Shown here: positions 38,035-47,488 of the stretch, one piece after another
Numbering within the stretch: the stretch's first letter is position 1
Layout: each line of letters begins with the position of its first letter
Origin: an uncultured Mycoplasmatota bacterium
Lineage (GTDB): Bacteria > Bacillota_I > Bacilli_A > Mycoplasmatales > Mycoplasmoidaceae
Reading direction: 5' to 3'
DNA: 56,585 bases
Assembly (NCBI GenBank): GCA_949527715.1
Contig: CATEWF010000002.1
Coordinates: 1-56,585 of the forward strand
Translations under genes and position numbers: made by a program
The notes under the pieces: model-generated
The model's database searches: none
What the model was told of the DNA's origin: nothing
What the model saw: only the letters and a program-made list of their open reading frames with translations

Positions 38035-40202
38035 TCGTCAAAACTTTTTATATGTTTAACCCTATCTTTCACTTCAACTTGTTTCCCATAATTAAAGGCT
38101 GATGTATAATTACCAGTAAGATAACCCGTTACACGTCTTAACCTACTAATATTATCACTTCCACACATAGGACATTTATCATTTATTTCATCAGTATATC
38201 CACATTGTTCACACGTATCATTAGGTACATTAATTGCAAAATATGGAATGTCTTTATCCATTGCATAATTTACGATAGTTTCCAATGCATCAATATTATG
38301 TTTAGTCGTGCTTGGTAATTCAACATATGTAATACAACCAGCAGAAGAATATCCTGTCAATTGGCTTTCAATATCAATTTTTTCAAAAGGAGACATATTC
38401 ACCCATACAGGAACATGTATCGAATTAGTGAAATATGGTTTATCAGAAACGTTTTCAATAATGCCATACATATTTCTAAAATTCTTCATTGCTGTATAAC
38501 AAAGATTTTCTGCTGGGGTATAATATACACCAAAATTTAATCTGTATTCTTCTTTATATTCAGCACATCTTTTCTTAAATAAAGATTCAATTCTTTTTGC
38601 TAACTTCATACCTTCTTCAGTTGTATGGTCTTTTCCGATTAACAACTGCAAAGTTTCAGCAAGACCTAACTGACCCATAGCCAAAGTTCCATGTTTTAAT
38701 GCAGACCTAATTCCTTCTTCTGGAATATATCCAGCCATTGTATTATTTTCCCACATAAACTTAGCAGATAAAGGTGATTGTTTACAAATCCACTCAAATC
38801 TCTCAATCAAAATATCTTTAGCGTCTTCAATCTTTCTACCTAAAAGACGCATAAATGATTCAACATCTCTATTTGCCTCCATTGCAAGCGTTGGTAATAT
38901 TATCGTTACAGGACATATATTACCTCTACCATCTTTTAATTGACCAAAGCCATTAATATCGTAGCCATTACTTGTACGGCACCCCATTGTACAGAAATAA
39001 GTTTTTGGATCATTTCTATCATATCCATCATTACCAGACCAATCGACATTGGCATAGTTTGGATATAATCTTTGTGAAGTTGAAGTTAATGCAAGTCTAA
39101 ACAAATCATAATTTGGTGTTCCTTTTTCTTTATTGACACCTTTCATCACTTGAAAAATACCACAAGGAAATATACTTGTCTTATGAAATTTACCAACACC
39201 ATTTAATGAACCATTAAGAAGTGCCTTTATAACCATTCTACCCTCAGTTAAAGTACAAGTTCCATAATTAATAGAAGTAAAAGGTAATTGATTACCACTT
39301 CTGCTTTGCAATGTATTTAAATTATGATACATACCCTCTACGGCTTGATTCAATTCCTTTTCCGTTTTAGTTAATGCATAATTATAAACCTTTTCATTAT
39401 TTTTATATATATCATCATCAATTGACAAGTTTTCTACTTCTTCCTTAGATAAATCTAAGGCACTATCACATATCCATTTTAACCCTTCAGCATAATGTTT
39501 ATAAAAAGATTTTCTAACGTATGGAACCATTGTCCAATCTAAGTGGCTTGAGGAAACACCTCCAAATTGTTGTAAACTTTGTAATTGGAATAATACGGCT
39601 ACTAATTGAAACGCAGTATTGATGCTATTAGCAGGACGTACATCCGTTTGTCTTGTATTAAACCCATTCTTTAATAAATCATCAAATGGAAGAGTAAGAC
39701 AATTATGACATCCAACAGCATAACTATCTAAATCATGTATATAAATTTCATTATTTAAATGATTTTTTCTTGCTTTTCTTGACATACAATAATCCAAAGC
39801 ATACTCTTTTGTTACTAATCTAGTGGCTTCTCCCATTCTACCACCAAAAGAATGTTCATCTACATTGGCATTTTGATTTTCAATATCATCTGCCATTAAC
39901 TTTTTAGTAAGACCTTTAATTAATTTATCTTTATGTTCACGTATTATTTTATGTTCATATCTATAAATTATAAATGCCTTTGCTACAATTGGATTAAATT
40001 CCATTAAGCAATTTTCAATATCATCCTGTATTTCTTCAACATCAACAATAATATCACTATCAGTATTATATTTGTGTTTCATACATTCGATAACATCTTT
40101 AGACATTGATAAATCACACGCTTCAAATGCCATATTTATAGCATTTTCTATTTTATGCCATTGGAATTCCTCATAAGTTTTATCCCTTTTAATTACTTTC
40201 AT
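38031..40202 (-). CDS. nrdD: Anaerobic ribonucleoside-triphosphate reductase
   Basis: CEQCGY...CPMCGS zinc site and RVTGYL glycyl-radical-region motif; ATGA overlap with nrdG. Confidence 0.95.
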   Translation of the reverse strand: MKVIKRDKTYEEFQWHKIENAINMAFEACDLSMSKDVIECMKHKYNTDSDIIVDVEEIQDDIENCLMEFNPIVAKAFIIYRYEHKIIREHKDKLIKGLTKKLMADDIENQNANVDEHSFGGRMGEATRLVTKEYALDYCMSRKARKNHLNNEIYIHDLDSYAVGCHNCLTLPFDDLLKNGFNTRQTDVRPANSINTAFQLVAVLFQLQSLQQFGGVSSSHLDWTMVPYVRKSFYKHYAEGLKWICDSALDLSKEEVENLSIDDDIYKNNEKVYNYALTKTEKELNQAVEGMYHNLNTLQSRSGNQLPFTSINYGTCTLTEGRMVIKALLNGSLNGVGKFHKTSIFPCGIFQVMKGVNKEKGTPNYDLFRLALTSTSQRLYPNYANVDWSGNDGYDRNDPKTYFCTMGCRTSNGYDINGFGQLKDGRGNICPVTIILPTLAMEANRDVESFMRLLGRKIEDAKDILIERFEWICKQSPLSAKFMWENNTMAGYIPEEGIRSALKHGTLAMGQLGLAETLQLLIGKDHTTEEGMKLAKRIESLFKKRCAEYKEEYRLNFGVYYTPAENLCYTAMKNFRNMYGIIENVSDKPYFTNSIHVPVWVNMSPFEKIDIESQLTGYSSAGCITYVELPSTTKHNIDALETIVNYAMDKDIPYFAINVPNDTCEQCGYTDEINDKCPMCGSDNISRLRRVTGYLTGNYTSAFNYGKQVEVKDRVKHIKSFDE

Positions 40203-40244
40203 AAATTAATCTTGTATTCTTTATTATTAATGTAAATAATAAAT

Positions 40245-40283
40245 AGTACAAAAAAAGGAAAAAATAATCACATTTTTTGTACT
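40245..40283. terminator. Putative terminator/inverted repeat
   Basis: AGTACAAAAAA ... TTTTTTGTACT, 11-bp stem between helicase and nrdD. Confidence 0.45.
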
Positions 40284-40294
40284 GAAAATAATTT

Positions 40295-42832
40295 TTACCT
40301 ATTTTTTCGGTACTCTTGCTTTACTGACTTAGCAATACTTTGTGCCGAATTAGATATACCATTGTCATTATAAAGTGGTTCAGTGTTATCTAAATCAGTC
40401 ATATCAAACTTACAAGTACCATTATTAAATAGAACATCTTTAAATTGTGTTCTACCGATTTTTGCAGCACGTAACTTACCTATAAACAAACTTAACCTTC
40501 CTCTTTCTTTTTGTTCATCCGTTTGAGCTAATTGTATTACGATATGTCCGATTTGGGTCTTCTTAACGGAACCACCAGCGTGTGCTAATGTAACAATTTC
40601 TTGACCGATAGAGCCTTTTGTTCCTTGCACAGGAACCCACATTGCAACATCCATTTCTTTACAGATGGTTTCAAGTTTACGCATTGTAACACCTTCTCTT
40701 GACCATTCACTATCATTTGAACTGTCTGATTTTTCTGATTTTAAACATTCAAAATAATCAATTATGACCAAATCTGGTTTAAATCCAAATGCAATATACT
40801 TTTTAATTATATTTTTTATTTCAGAAGCCGTTACTTCACCAGTACTTAAACGATGTGAAATGATATTTTTCTTGAGCATCTGCTTCAATTCACTATCTTC
40901 ATTAAGTCTTCTTACGGCTTCTGGCTTTATCGCTGGGTCAGACAAAGTACATGCATCAATATCAAGCATATACCCATAATATTTTCTTCTAATATTAACT
41001 TCTTCATCTTCAAAAAAGAAATGTAATACTTTGAATCCTTGAAAATTATTATATTCAGTTAATGTTGTTGCCGCAGAAGCAGCAAAACCTGTTGTAATTG
41101 ATGTATTATGAGTCACAATAAAATCATCTGTAATATACAAATGTTCATCTGAATCGACCATAATACACTGTGCTTCTTCATCACGAATATATTCTACATT
41201 TTCAATATAAATATTATCAATATATTTAGTACGATATTTAACTCTTGATGATTTTCTTTCAAGTCTAAAAGGCTTAACAGTTTCATCATGAAAACTTATA
41301 CTTATTCTATAAGAAACACCACAATCTATTTTCTTATTCGTCATTTTATCTTTATAAAATGTGTTTTTTTCAGATAAATAAGCATTACCGCCTAACGACC
41401 TAACTAAAAACATCACATTTTCAGCCAAAATCTTACTTTTAGTGCTAAATGAAGACAGTCCTGACTTTGATACACATCCGTCACTATCCATTAATCCTTG
41501 TAATAATGACATTCTCACTTCAATTGAATTATGTAGATATGTTTCAGGTATCTTTTTATCTTCACTTTTACAACATCCAACAAGTTCTTTTAAATTTTGT
41601 CTATCTTCACCATTTAAAGATAATTCCCAAATATTACGTTTTTTATTATAGGTAAAATGTGACTTATCACATATCATATTACTTAATATTTCATAAACCT
41701 CTTCATAATCATTATTACCTATTGTTATAGAACTACGACTGTAACACCCATCTCCAATATAATAACCTAACAAATATGGATTAACAATAACTTCTTGCCT
41801 TATAAATTCAACTTTTTCATTATTTGGTATTCTGAATACTTTACTTATCTTGCCAGATTTACTTGTTTTATAAAGCCCTTTATCAATTATTTCACGTAGA
41901 GTCATAGTTTTAAATGAATAATCAGGATTAAATTCTCTTTTCATATTTTTAACCCCACTACCCTTTACATATGTCTTACGTGTTCTCTGCCAATAAGTAT
42001 TTACATTCCACAAATGTTCAATATCACATTCACAAGAACGACCATTACTAAATGTAATTTTATATATAGGTCGAATACCTTGTGGAAATACACCTGTAAC
42101 AGAATATGATTTTCCATCACGTCCTATAACTTTATCTCCTATTTCAATTTCACCCATTGTTTTAAAACCATTTGGAGTCAAAACTTTCGAAGATAATGGT
42201 TGTGCCTTTCCAACACCCATTGGTGCAATAATAAGTCCTAATTCCTTTTTACCTAGTCCTCCATATAAAGATTCGTCTAATTCTTGACAGCCAGTGGATA
42301 TGGTTTGTCTATAATCATCTTTCAAGTCACCTTCGACATTTTCAAAAAGTCTAAAACCCATATCTTGTTTGGTATTAGTTTCAAGAGCTTTTTTAATAAT
42401 ATCTTCTATAATATAATAATCCTTTGCATTACCTTTTTTAATAATATCGGTAGCCTTATTCAAAGCCTTTGTTAAATTCTGTTGTTTAAAAAATTTCTCC
42501 GCTTCTTCCTTAATTAAATCAATTGCATCAAATGGCATTTCTCTGATTTTATTAAGCATTGAAACATTTTGATTAACAGCAATAGTATCAGAAACTTTAC
42601 TACGAATAAGAACATCCAAATCAAGATAAGTAGGAACTACTGAACTTGATGCATATCTGTCCTTCATTAGACCAACTATACGTCTAAGATGTTCGTCAGT
42701 AAACATATTTTGGTCTATAATTTCATATAATGAAACAAAAAATTGTTGGTCTTCAATAAAACACTTAACTAATCTTATTTGATAATCTGTACCTAAATAA
42801 CCAAGAGTTGCATTATTAACTATTTTTGACAT
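40295..42832 (-). CDS. 41: DnaB/gp41-type replicative helicase containing an intein
   Basis: Host exteins (APMGVGK | TSITTGFAASAA..., PDLVIIDYFECLKS) flank an in-frame 367-aa insertion with intein motifs. Confidence 0.92.
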   Translation of the reverse strand: MSKIVNNATLGYLGTDYQIRLVKCFIEDQQFFVSLYEIIDQNMFTDEHLRRIVGLMKDRYASSSVVPTYLDLDVLIRSKVSDTIAVNQNVSMLNKIREMPFDAIDLIKEEAEKFFKQQNLTKALNKATDIIKKGNAKDYYIIEDIIKKALETNTKQDMGFRLFENVEGDLKDDYRQTISTGCQELDESLYGGLGKKELGLIIAPMGVGKAQPLSSKVLTPNGFKTMGEIEIGDKVIGRDGKSYSVTGVFPQGIRPIYKITFSNGRSCECDIEHLWNVNTYWQRTRKTYVKGSGVKNMKREFNPDYSFKTMTLREIIDKGLYKTSKSGKISKVFRIPNNEKVEFIRQEVIVNPYLLGYYIGDGCYSRSSITIGNNDYEEVYEILSNMICDKSHFTYNKKRNIWELSLNGEDRQNLKELVGCCKSEDKKIPETYLHNSIEVRMSLLQGLMDSDGCVSKSGLSSFSTKSKILAENVMFLVRSLGGNAYLSEKNTFYKDKMTNKKIDCGVSYRISISFHDETVKPFRLERKSSRVKYRTKYIDNIYIENVEYIRDEEAQCIMVDSDEHLYITDDFIVTHNTSITTGFAASAATTLTEYNNFQGFKVLHFFFEDEEVNIRRKYYGYMLDIDACTLSDPAIKPEAVRRLNEDSELKQMLKKNIISHRLSTGEVTASEIKNIIKKYIAFGFKPDLVIIDYFECLKSEKSDSSNDSEWSREGVTMRKLETICKEMDVAMWVPVQGTKGSIGQEIVTLAHAGGSVKKTQIGHIVIQLAQTDEQKERGRLSLFIGKLRAAKIGRTQFKDVLFNNGTCKFDMTDLDNTEPLYNDNGISNSAQSIAKSVKQEYRKNR
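41105..42205 (-). mobile_element. Intein with LAGLIDADG homing endonuclease, codons 210-576 of the helicase ORF
   Basis: Starts AQPLSSKVLTPNGFKTMGEI, ends HLYITDDFIVTHN followed by T; LLGYYIGDG and LLQGLMDSDG endonuclease motifs. Confidence 0.92.
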
Positions 42833-42877
42833 AAAAAATATTTTTTTTAATTAAACAAAAAATTAACTATTTAACAA

Positions 42878-42917
42878 ATGGTTCTTGAAGTCTATCTAAG
42901 AATCGTTCAAGAACCAT
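42878..42917 (-). terminator. Putative terminator/inverted repeat
   Basis: ATGGTTCTTGAA ... TTCAAGAACCAT 12-bp stem. Confidence 0.5.
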
Positions 42918-42939
42918 TATATCAAAATTTACACATTGA

Positions 42940-43812
42940 TTAAAGATATTTATCAATATAGTTAAGTTGCTTCTGAGAAGGTAAAATTGAATTTAAATAA
43001 TCTCTTGTCTTCTTCTTGGTGGCATTGCGCCAATCGTTTAACATATCATAGTTAATCTTACTATATGAATATGTCTTTGTTTTACCTTTGGAATCCTTTC
43101 CCCAAGTTTCTTTATCGGTATATTCACCATATTCTTCTAAATAAGAAGAACCAAGAGTATTACATATCTTCTTAATAATATGATATGTTAAATCTTCTTT
43201 ACCAATAGTCATATGACGGATAATTGCTAAACTAAATGGAAGTGTCATAGGGTCTTTATCCCTATAAGCAATATCACTATTTGTTAAATCAACACTATTC
43301 CTAACATATTTAGGATAGACATTACCGTCCCATATACGTTCATAAACGACCTTATCATCAACTAAAAAAAGGAATTTGAATACGAATTCTCCATCTTTAG
43401 GTCTTTCTTCTACCTGTGTATCCTCTATTTTAGTATAATCGAGATAAGTCTTATTGATAATATCTCCATTTTCACAATGCAAAATTCCATCACAATTATC
43501 GTGAAGAATAAATTGTTTTTCTGCCTCTGTGTATTTATCCAAATCATTAACAAAGCCTGTCATTTTAAGAGGACTATGTGTTGTATACCATTCATAGATA
43601 CGACTTTTTGATACCAAATCGTCTTGTATCATGCCGACTGCCTCATTCATCACATCAGTAAACTCTCGACTATTTAAAGCCTTGTTAGTAAAACCATTTA
43701 TACGGAAAAATCTCTGGCAAATAATATTTTCATTTATTTGCAAAATAAACTGAAATCTCTCTTTGTATAAAGAATTTTCTAATTTGAATTCTCTTTTATT
43801 TTCCTTTTCCAT
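42940..43812 (-). CDS. Hypothetical protein (290 aa), replication-cluster neighbour
   Basis: Long intact ORF with its own promoter. Confidence 0.7.
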   Translation of the reverse strand: MEKENKREFKLENSLYKERFQFILQINENIICQRFFRINGFTNKALNSREFTDVMNEAVGMIQDDLVSKSRIYEWYTTHSPLKMTGFVNDLDKYTEAEKQFILHDNCDGILHCENGDIINKTYLDYTKIEDTQVEERPKDGEFVFKFLFLVDDKVVYERIWDGNVYPKYVRNSVDLTNSDIAYRDKDPMTLPFSLAIIRHMTIGKEDLTYHIIKKICNTLGSSYLEEYGEYTDKETWGKDSKGKTKTYSYSKINYDMLNDWRNATKKKTRDYLNSILPSQKQLNYIDKYL

Positions 43813-43862
43813 TTAAAATGTACTTTTAAAATTAAACAATATGTGTATTAAATTAACTTTTT

Positions 43863-43893
43863 CAAAAATACCACAAATTATTGACACTACAAA
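43863..43893 (-). promoter_or_regulatory. Promoter TTTG-N19-TATTTTTG
   Basis: Minus strand TTTGTAGTGTCAATAATTTGTGGTATTTTTG upstream of 43812. Confidence 0.7.
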
Positions 43894-43894
43894 A

Positions 43895-45058
43895 TTATAT
43901 TGGTAAATTTTTCTTTTCTTTATCTATTAAATATAAAAATTCGTTAAAAAAATTACTAAATCTTGTTTCATCCTTTAATAAATCAACATCGTTGTTTAGT
44001 AATATTTTATATAAATTCTCCAACGTCCTATCATCAGGACATATTGGTGAATACATTATTGATTCTATCATATCAATCGCTTCCTTTGTCATTAAAGGAT
44101 TTCTTAAATCAATAATTTTTTCGTTTATTTTATAAATGTTTTTTCCTTGTACACCATCAGTAACACAATTAACAATATTTTCAGCCCATTTAAGGGGCTT
44201 TTTCTTCTGTTTAAGACGTTCTTCATTAATTGCCTTAGATTTATCTATAACTTCATTTAAAGTTACTTTACGGTCTTTAATTTCGCTAAAATATGTTAAT
44301 AATGTTTTCTCACCAAAACCTTTAATACCTTTAATATTATCAGACGCATCACCGCAAAGCACTTTTTTTAAAACCACATTTTCATGTGAGTAACCAATGA
44401 CGTTTCTGTGATTCTTTGATGTTAAAAAATCTTTCATTGATTGTACATACACGATTACATCACTTGAAATTAATTGTGTTAAATCTCTATCATTTGATGC
44501 GATTACAATTTTTTCATTGGGTTTTTTATGTGCTACATAATAACCAATAAAATCGTCTGCTTCTATTTTATCACATAAACATTGTCTAACAAATAATTCT
44601 TCTAAACAATCAATAATAATATCTCTTTGCCAATAAAATATATCTTTCTGTTTCTTTTTTTGGGCTAATTTTATAGGGTCTTCTTTTTTAAAGAAGAACT
44701 TTTTCATATTATTAATTTTTGAATTAACTTCTTTCATATAATCAGAAAGTCCTTCTTCTTCAAAATTCTTATCTCGATTACGTTTATAATCAACATTCAA
44801 ATCATGACGTAACTGACCAGAATTTTCTCCATCCCAAAAAACATAAACATATCTAAAATTTCCTTTTTTTAATAATAGTTTTAATTGTAAAAAGAATTGA
44901 AAAATACCACCTATTTGTTTACCACTACTTGATAATGTTTTATCTGCCAAAGATGATAATTCCAATATGTTAGAGCCATCAACTAATAAAGTATTAAATG
45001 TTTTTTGTGTTAATTCAGGATTTTTTTTCTGTATTGTTTTTGGTATCGGTTGACTCAT
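43895..45058 (-). CDS. rnh: 5'-3' exonuclease / RNase H (FEN family)
   Basis: TLLVDGSNIL, VFWDGENSGQLRHDLNVDYKRNRD, EADDFIGYYV, IASNDRDLTQL, GDASDNIKGIKGFGEKT. Confidence 0.93.
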   Translation of the reverse strand: MSQPIPKTIQKKNPELTQKTFNTLLVDGSNILELSSLADKTLSSSGKQIGGIFQFFLQLKLLLKKGNFRYVYVFWDGENSGQLRHDLNVDYKRNRDKNFEEEGLSDYMKEVNSKINNMKKFFFKKEDPIKLAQKKKQKDIFYWQRDIIIDCLEELFVRQCLCDKIEADDFIGYYVAHKKPNEKIVIASNDRDLTQLISSDVIVYVQSMKDFLTSKNHRNVIGYSHENVVLKKVLCGDASDNIKGIKGFGEKTLLTYFSEIKDRKVTLNEVIDKSKAINEERLKQKKKPLKWAENIVNCVTDGVQGKNIYKINEKIIDLRNPLMTKEAIDMIESIMYSPICPDDRTLENLYKILLNNDVDLLKDETRFSNFFNEFLYLIDKEKKNLPI

Positions 45059-45353
45059 AATTTTTTCCGTCTAATGTTTTTGTACTTATACAAGTATCAC
45101 ATTTGTCTTTTAAAAAAATGAGAAACTGTCCATCTGATAATACATAAACATCTTTCGTATTATCATACAATGATACATTTTCAGCATTTTTAAATTCATT
45201 AATATCTTTAAAAATTCTTACTTTTTGATAAGCATTTCCCTTTGATAAAGTTGCATCAATACCAGACATTTTAACAAATGTATCAAACGGTATTTTTGAA
45301 CATTTATCTTCATTTAAATTGTATTCGGCTTCTTTAATTAAATTAACTTTCAT
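45015..45353 (-). CDS. Hypothetical protein; start probably at MKVNLIKEA, not the longer ORF start at 45431
   Basis: 112-aa frame ending in TGA; overlaps FEN gene start by 44 nt; the extension to 45431 is hydrophobic low complexity. Confidence 0.55.
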   Translation of the reverse strand: MKVNLIKEAEYNLNEDKCSKIPFDTFVKMSGIDATLSKGNAYQKVRIFKDINEFKNAENVSLYDNTKDVYVLSDGQFLIFLKDKCDTCISTKTLDGKNYESTDTKNNTEKKS

Positions 45354-45525
45354 AACACTCGTTTTTATTATTTTGAACCTTAAAAAATTAAACTTAATAA
45401 AAACTAAAATAACCATCGAGGATTTTACCATAGCAACATAGAAAATGCCTTTAACTGTTTTATTTTCGTGAGCAGGTCATCTCACGCTTAATGACTATTC
45501 TATATAGTTTTCAACTAAGTTATTT

Positions 45526-45557
45526 CAAATATACGTTTTATCAAAAGAAAAACCAAA
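45526..45557 (-). promoter_or_regulatory. Promoter TTTG-N20-TATATTTG
   Basis: Minus strand TTTGGTTTTTCTTTTGATAAAACGTATATTTG. Confidence 0.75.
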
Positions 45558-45562
45558 TAAAA

Positions 45563-45593
45563 AAGGACAAAAATTATAAAAACTTTTGTCCTT
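45563..45593 (-). terminator. Intrinsic terminator
   Basis: AAGGACAAAA ... TTTTGTCCTT then TTTTATTTG on the - strand. Confidence 0.8.
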
Positions 45594-45599
45594 AAAAAT

Positions 45600-46811
45600 T
45601 TATTCAATAACTGTTTCCTCTTCCTCCTCAATAAACTCAATATCTTCAACGGTTACTTCATCACTACCATTATCGGTTAATCGTTTATTTAATTCTTTCA
45701 AAATAGATGAAACGTGTTCTTTCTTATATTTATCCAAATCATTAATTGATATGAAACCTAAATCACAAGCAATTAATTTTCCTTCATAACATACATTATG
45801 CGGTGCATCAAGGTGATTCTTCTGTACCTTAATTTTTGTTTCAATACCATAACTATAATTAACACCTTTTGAAGTCGCTGTTAATCGTTTTGTTCCAGAA
45901 GTTAATTGTCCACCCATAATAATCTCAAGACGTGTGCTATAACGCATAGATTTACCACATTTAGGTGTCATTATCGCAGGTCCCATTGGGTTTGTCATTG
46001 GGTCAAGCCAAACTTTATTAACATACAAGAAAGTATTATTATACTTAGAAGTTAATTTTTTAGACGAAGGTATTCTATCATTAACAATTAAGTTAAATGC
46101 CGCACTAACAGCAGCAGCACTCCACATAGGGTTTCCTATTTTACCTGCATTAAATTCTTTAAAAGAACCAATACTACCGATACTATCCCATACGAACAAA
46201 AATCCTTGTTCAATCTCGCCATTATCTTGTGCATCAAGCAACTCGTTTATACATGCTGCAACATCTTCGATTACGGCAGTCTTACGTTTTGTTTTTGTTT
46301 TTGTACCTTTTGCATAATCCATATCACCAAAACGTTCACACAAAATTCTATTGTTATAATAGATAAAATCACCATCCCATTGTACAATTTGATTTTCTGT
46401 ATGAACAGTAAATTCACCAGTTTCTGGGTCTACTTCCTCTACTTCAACATCACCATAAATAGGTTCTGCTTTAAATCCCATATTCATCGCATATTGAAAT
46501 GAGAATGAGTTCTCTGTATCAATAATAACAGGTATCAAACCTTGTCGCTGTGCTGAAGATATTGCATGATTAATAAGTGTTGATTTACCTACATTCGAAT
46601 GACCTAAAACTGAAATCACGGTATTTTCTGGTAAACCAGGAAGTCCTGTACACTCACAATATGCCTTTGGCATTAAAATCCACGATTGTGGCTTACTTGC
46701 ATTACTTACAGTTACATCATTGCTATCTACTTTATTTAGACCAGCCTTTTCTTTCCAAGAACCTAAACCTTTTTTTTGTATTCCTGCACCTTTTTTTATT
46801 GCTTGTTTCAT
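45600..46811 (-). CDS. uvsX: UvsX/RecA-type recombinase
   Basis: VLGHSNVGKSTLINHAISSAQRQGLIPVIIDTENSFSFQYA; LFVWDSIGSIGS; position beside FEN, SSB and TK. Confidence 0.9.
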   Translation of the reverse strand: MKQAIKKGAGIQKKGLGSWKEKAGLNKVDSNDVTVSNASKPQSWILMPKAYCECTGLPGLPENTVISVLGHSNVGKSTLINHAISSAQRQGLIPVIIDTENSFSFQYAMNMGFKAEPIYGDVEVEEVDPETGEFTVHTENQIVQWDGDFIYYNNRILCERFGDMDYAKGTKTKTKRKTAVIEDVAACINELLDAQDNGEIEQGFLFVWDSIGSIGSFKEFNAGKIGNPMWSAAAVSAAFNLIVNDRIPSSKKLTSKYNNTFLYVNKVWLDPMTNPMGPAIMTPKCGKSMRYSTRLEIIMGGQLTSGTKRLTATSKGVNYSYGIETKIKVQKNHLDAPHNVCYEGKLIACDLGFISINDLDKYKKEHVSSILKELNKRLTDNGSDEVTVEDIEFIEEEEETVIE

Positions 46812-46812
46812 A

Positions 46813-47424
46813 TTACTTCAACTTTAATTTATTTTTTACTGCTTCTTTATAACACTTTCTACATAATGGTATGTATTCATCATTACCACCAATTAATATT
46901 TGTTCTCCATCTGTTATTATTTCACCGTATCTATCAACTCTTGCATTAATAATTGCTTTTCTACCACAAGAACAAGAAATTTTTATTTCTTCAATATCAT
47001 CTGATAATTCCATTAAACGTTTAGAGCCTTCAAATAACTTTGTGCTAAAATCAGTTCTAAGTCCATAACACATAACATTAATATCTAAATAATCTACCAC
47101 ATCAGATAATTCGTCAATCTGTTTTTTAGTCAAAAATTGACTTTCATCAACCAAAATCCATTTAGGTGGATTTATCATTTGCATATCAGACTTAACTACA
47201 CACTCCTTAATAATATCGAATACATTATCATCTTCTTCGATTGCAATGCATTCACGTTTAATCCCTACTCTTGATGCTATTATATCAACCCCATCTCTAT
47301 TATCAATATAGGGTTTCATACAGATAAATGGTATTCCTCTTTCTTCGAATGAATGGGCTTTCATTAATAATAATGAAGATTTACTTGCATTCATCGGAGA
47401 TTGAATAAAATATAACTTTGCCAT
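46813..47424 (-). CDS. tk: Thymidine kinase
   Basis: IQSPMNASKSSLLLMKAHSFEERG, ILVDESQFLTKKQIDEL, CSCGRKA...CRKCY zinc site. Confidence 0.88.
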   Translation of the reverse strand: MAKLYFIQSPMNASKSSLLLMKAHSFEERGIPFICMKPYIDNRDGVDIIASRVGIKRECIAIEEDDNVFDIIKECVVKSDMQMINPPKWILVDESQFLTKKQIDELSDVVDYLDINVMCYGLRTDFSTKLFEGSKRLMELSDDIEEIKISCSCGRKAIINARVDRYGEIITDGEQILIGGNDEYIPLCRKCYKEAVKNKLKLK

Positions 47425-47452
47425 AAAATAATTTTAAATTTTTATTTTAAAA

Positions 47453-47479
47453 TTCGACCCCCCACAATTAGGGGTCGAA
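47453..47479 (-). terminator. Intrinsic terminator
   Basis: TTCGACCCC ... GGGGTCGAA then TTTTAAAAT on the - strand. Confidence 0.8.
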
Positions 47480-47488
47480 AATTTTTAC

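Noticed and set aside
45425-45530. Hammerhead-type ribozyme in the FEN-operon leader
   Set aside because: There is a GAAA-like segment beside a hairpin, but the CUGAUGA core is absent.
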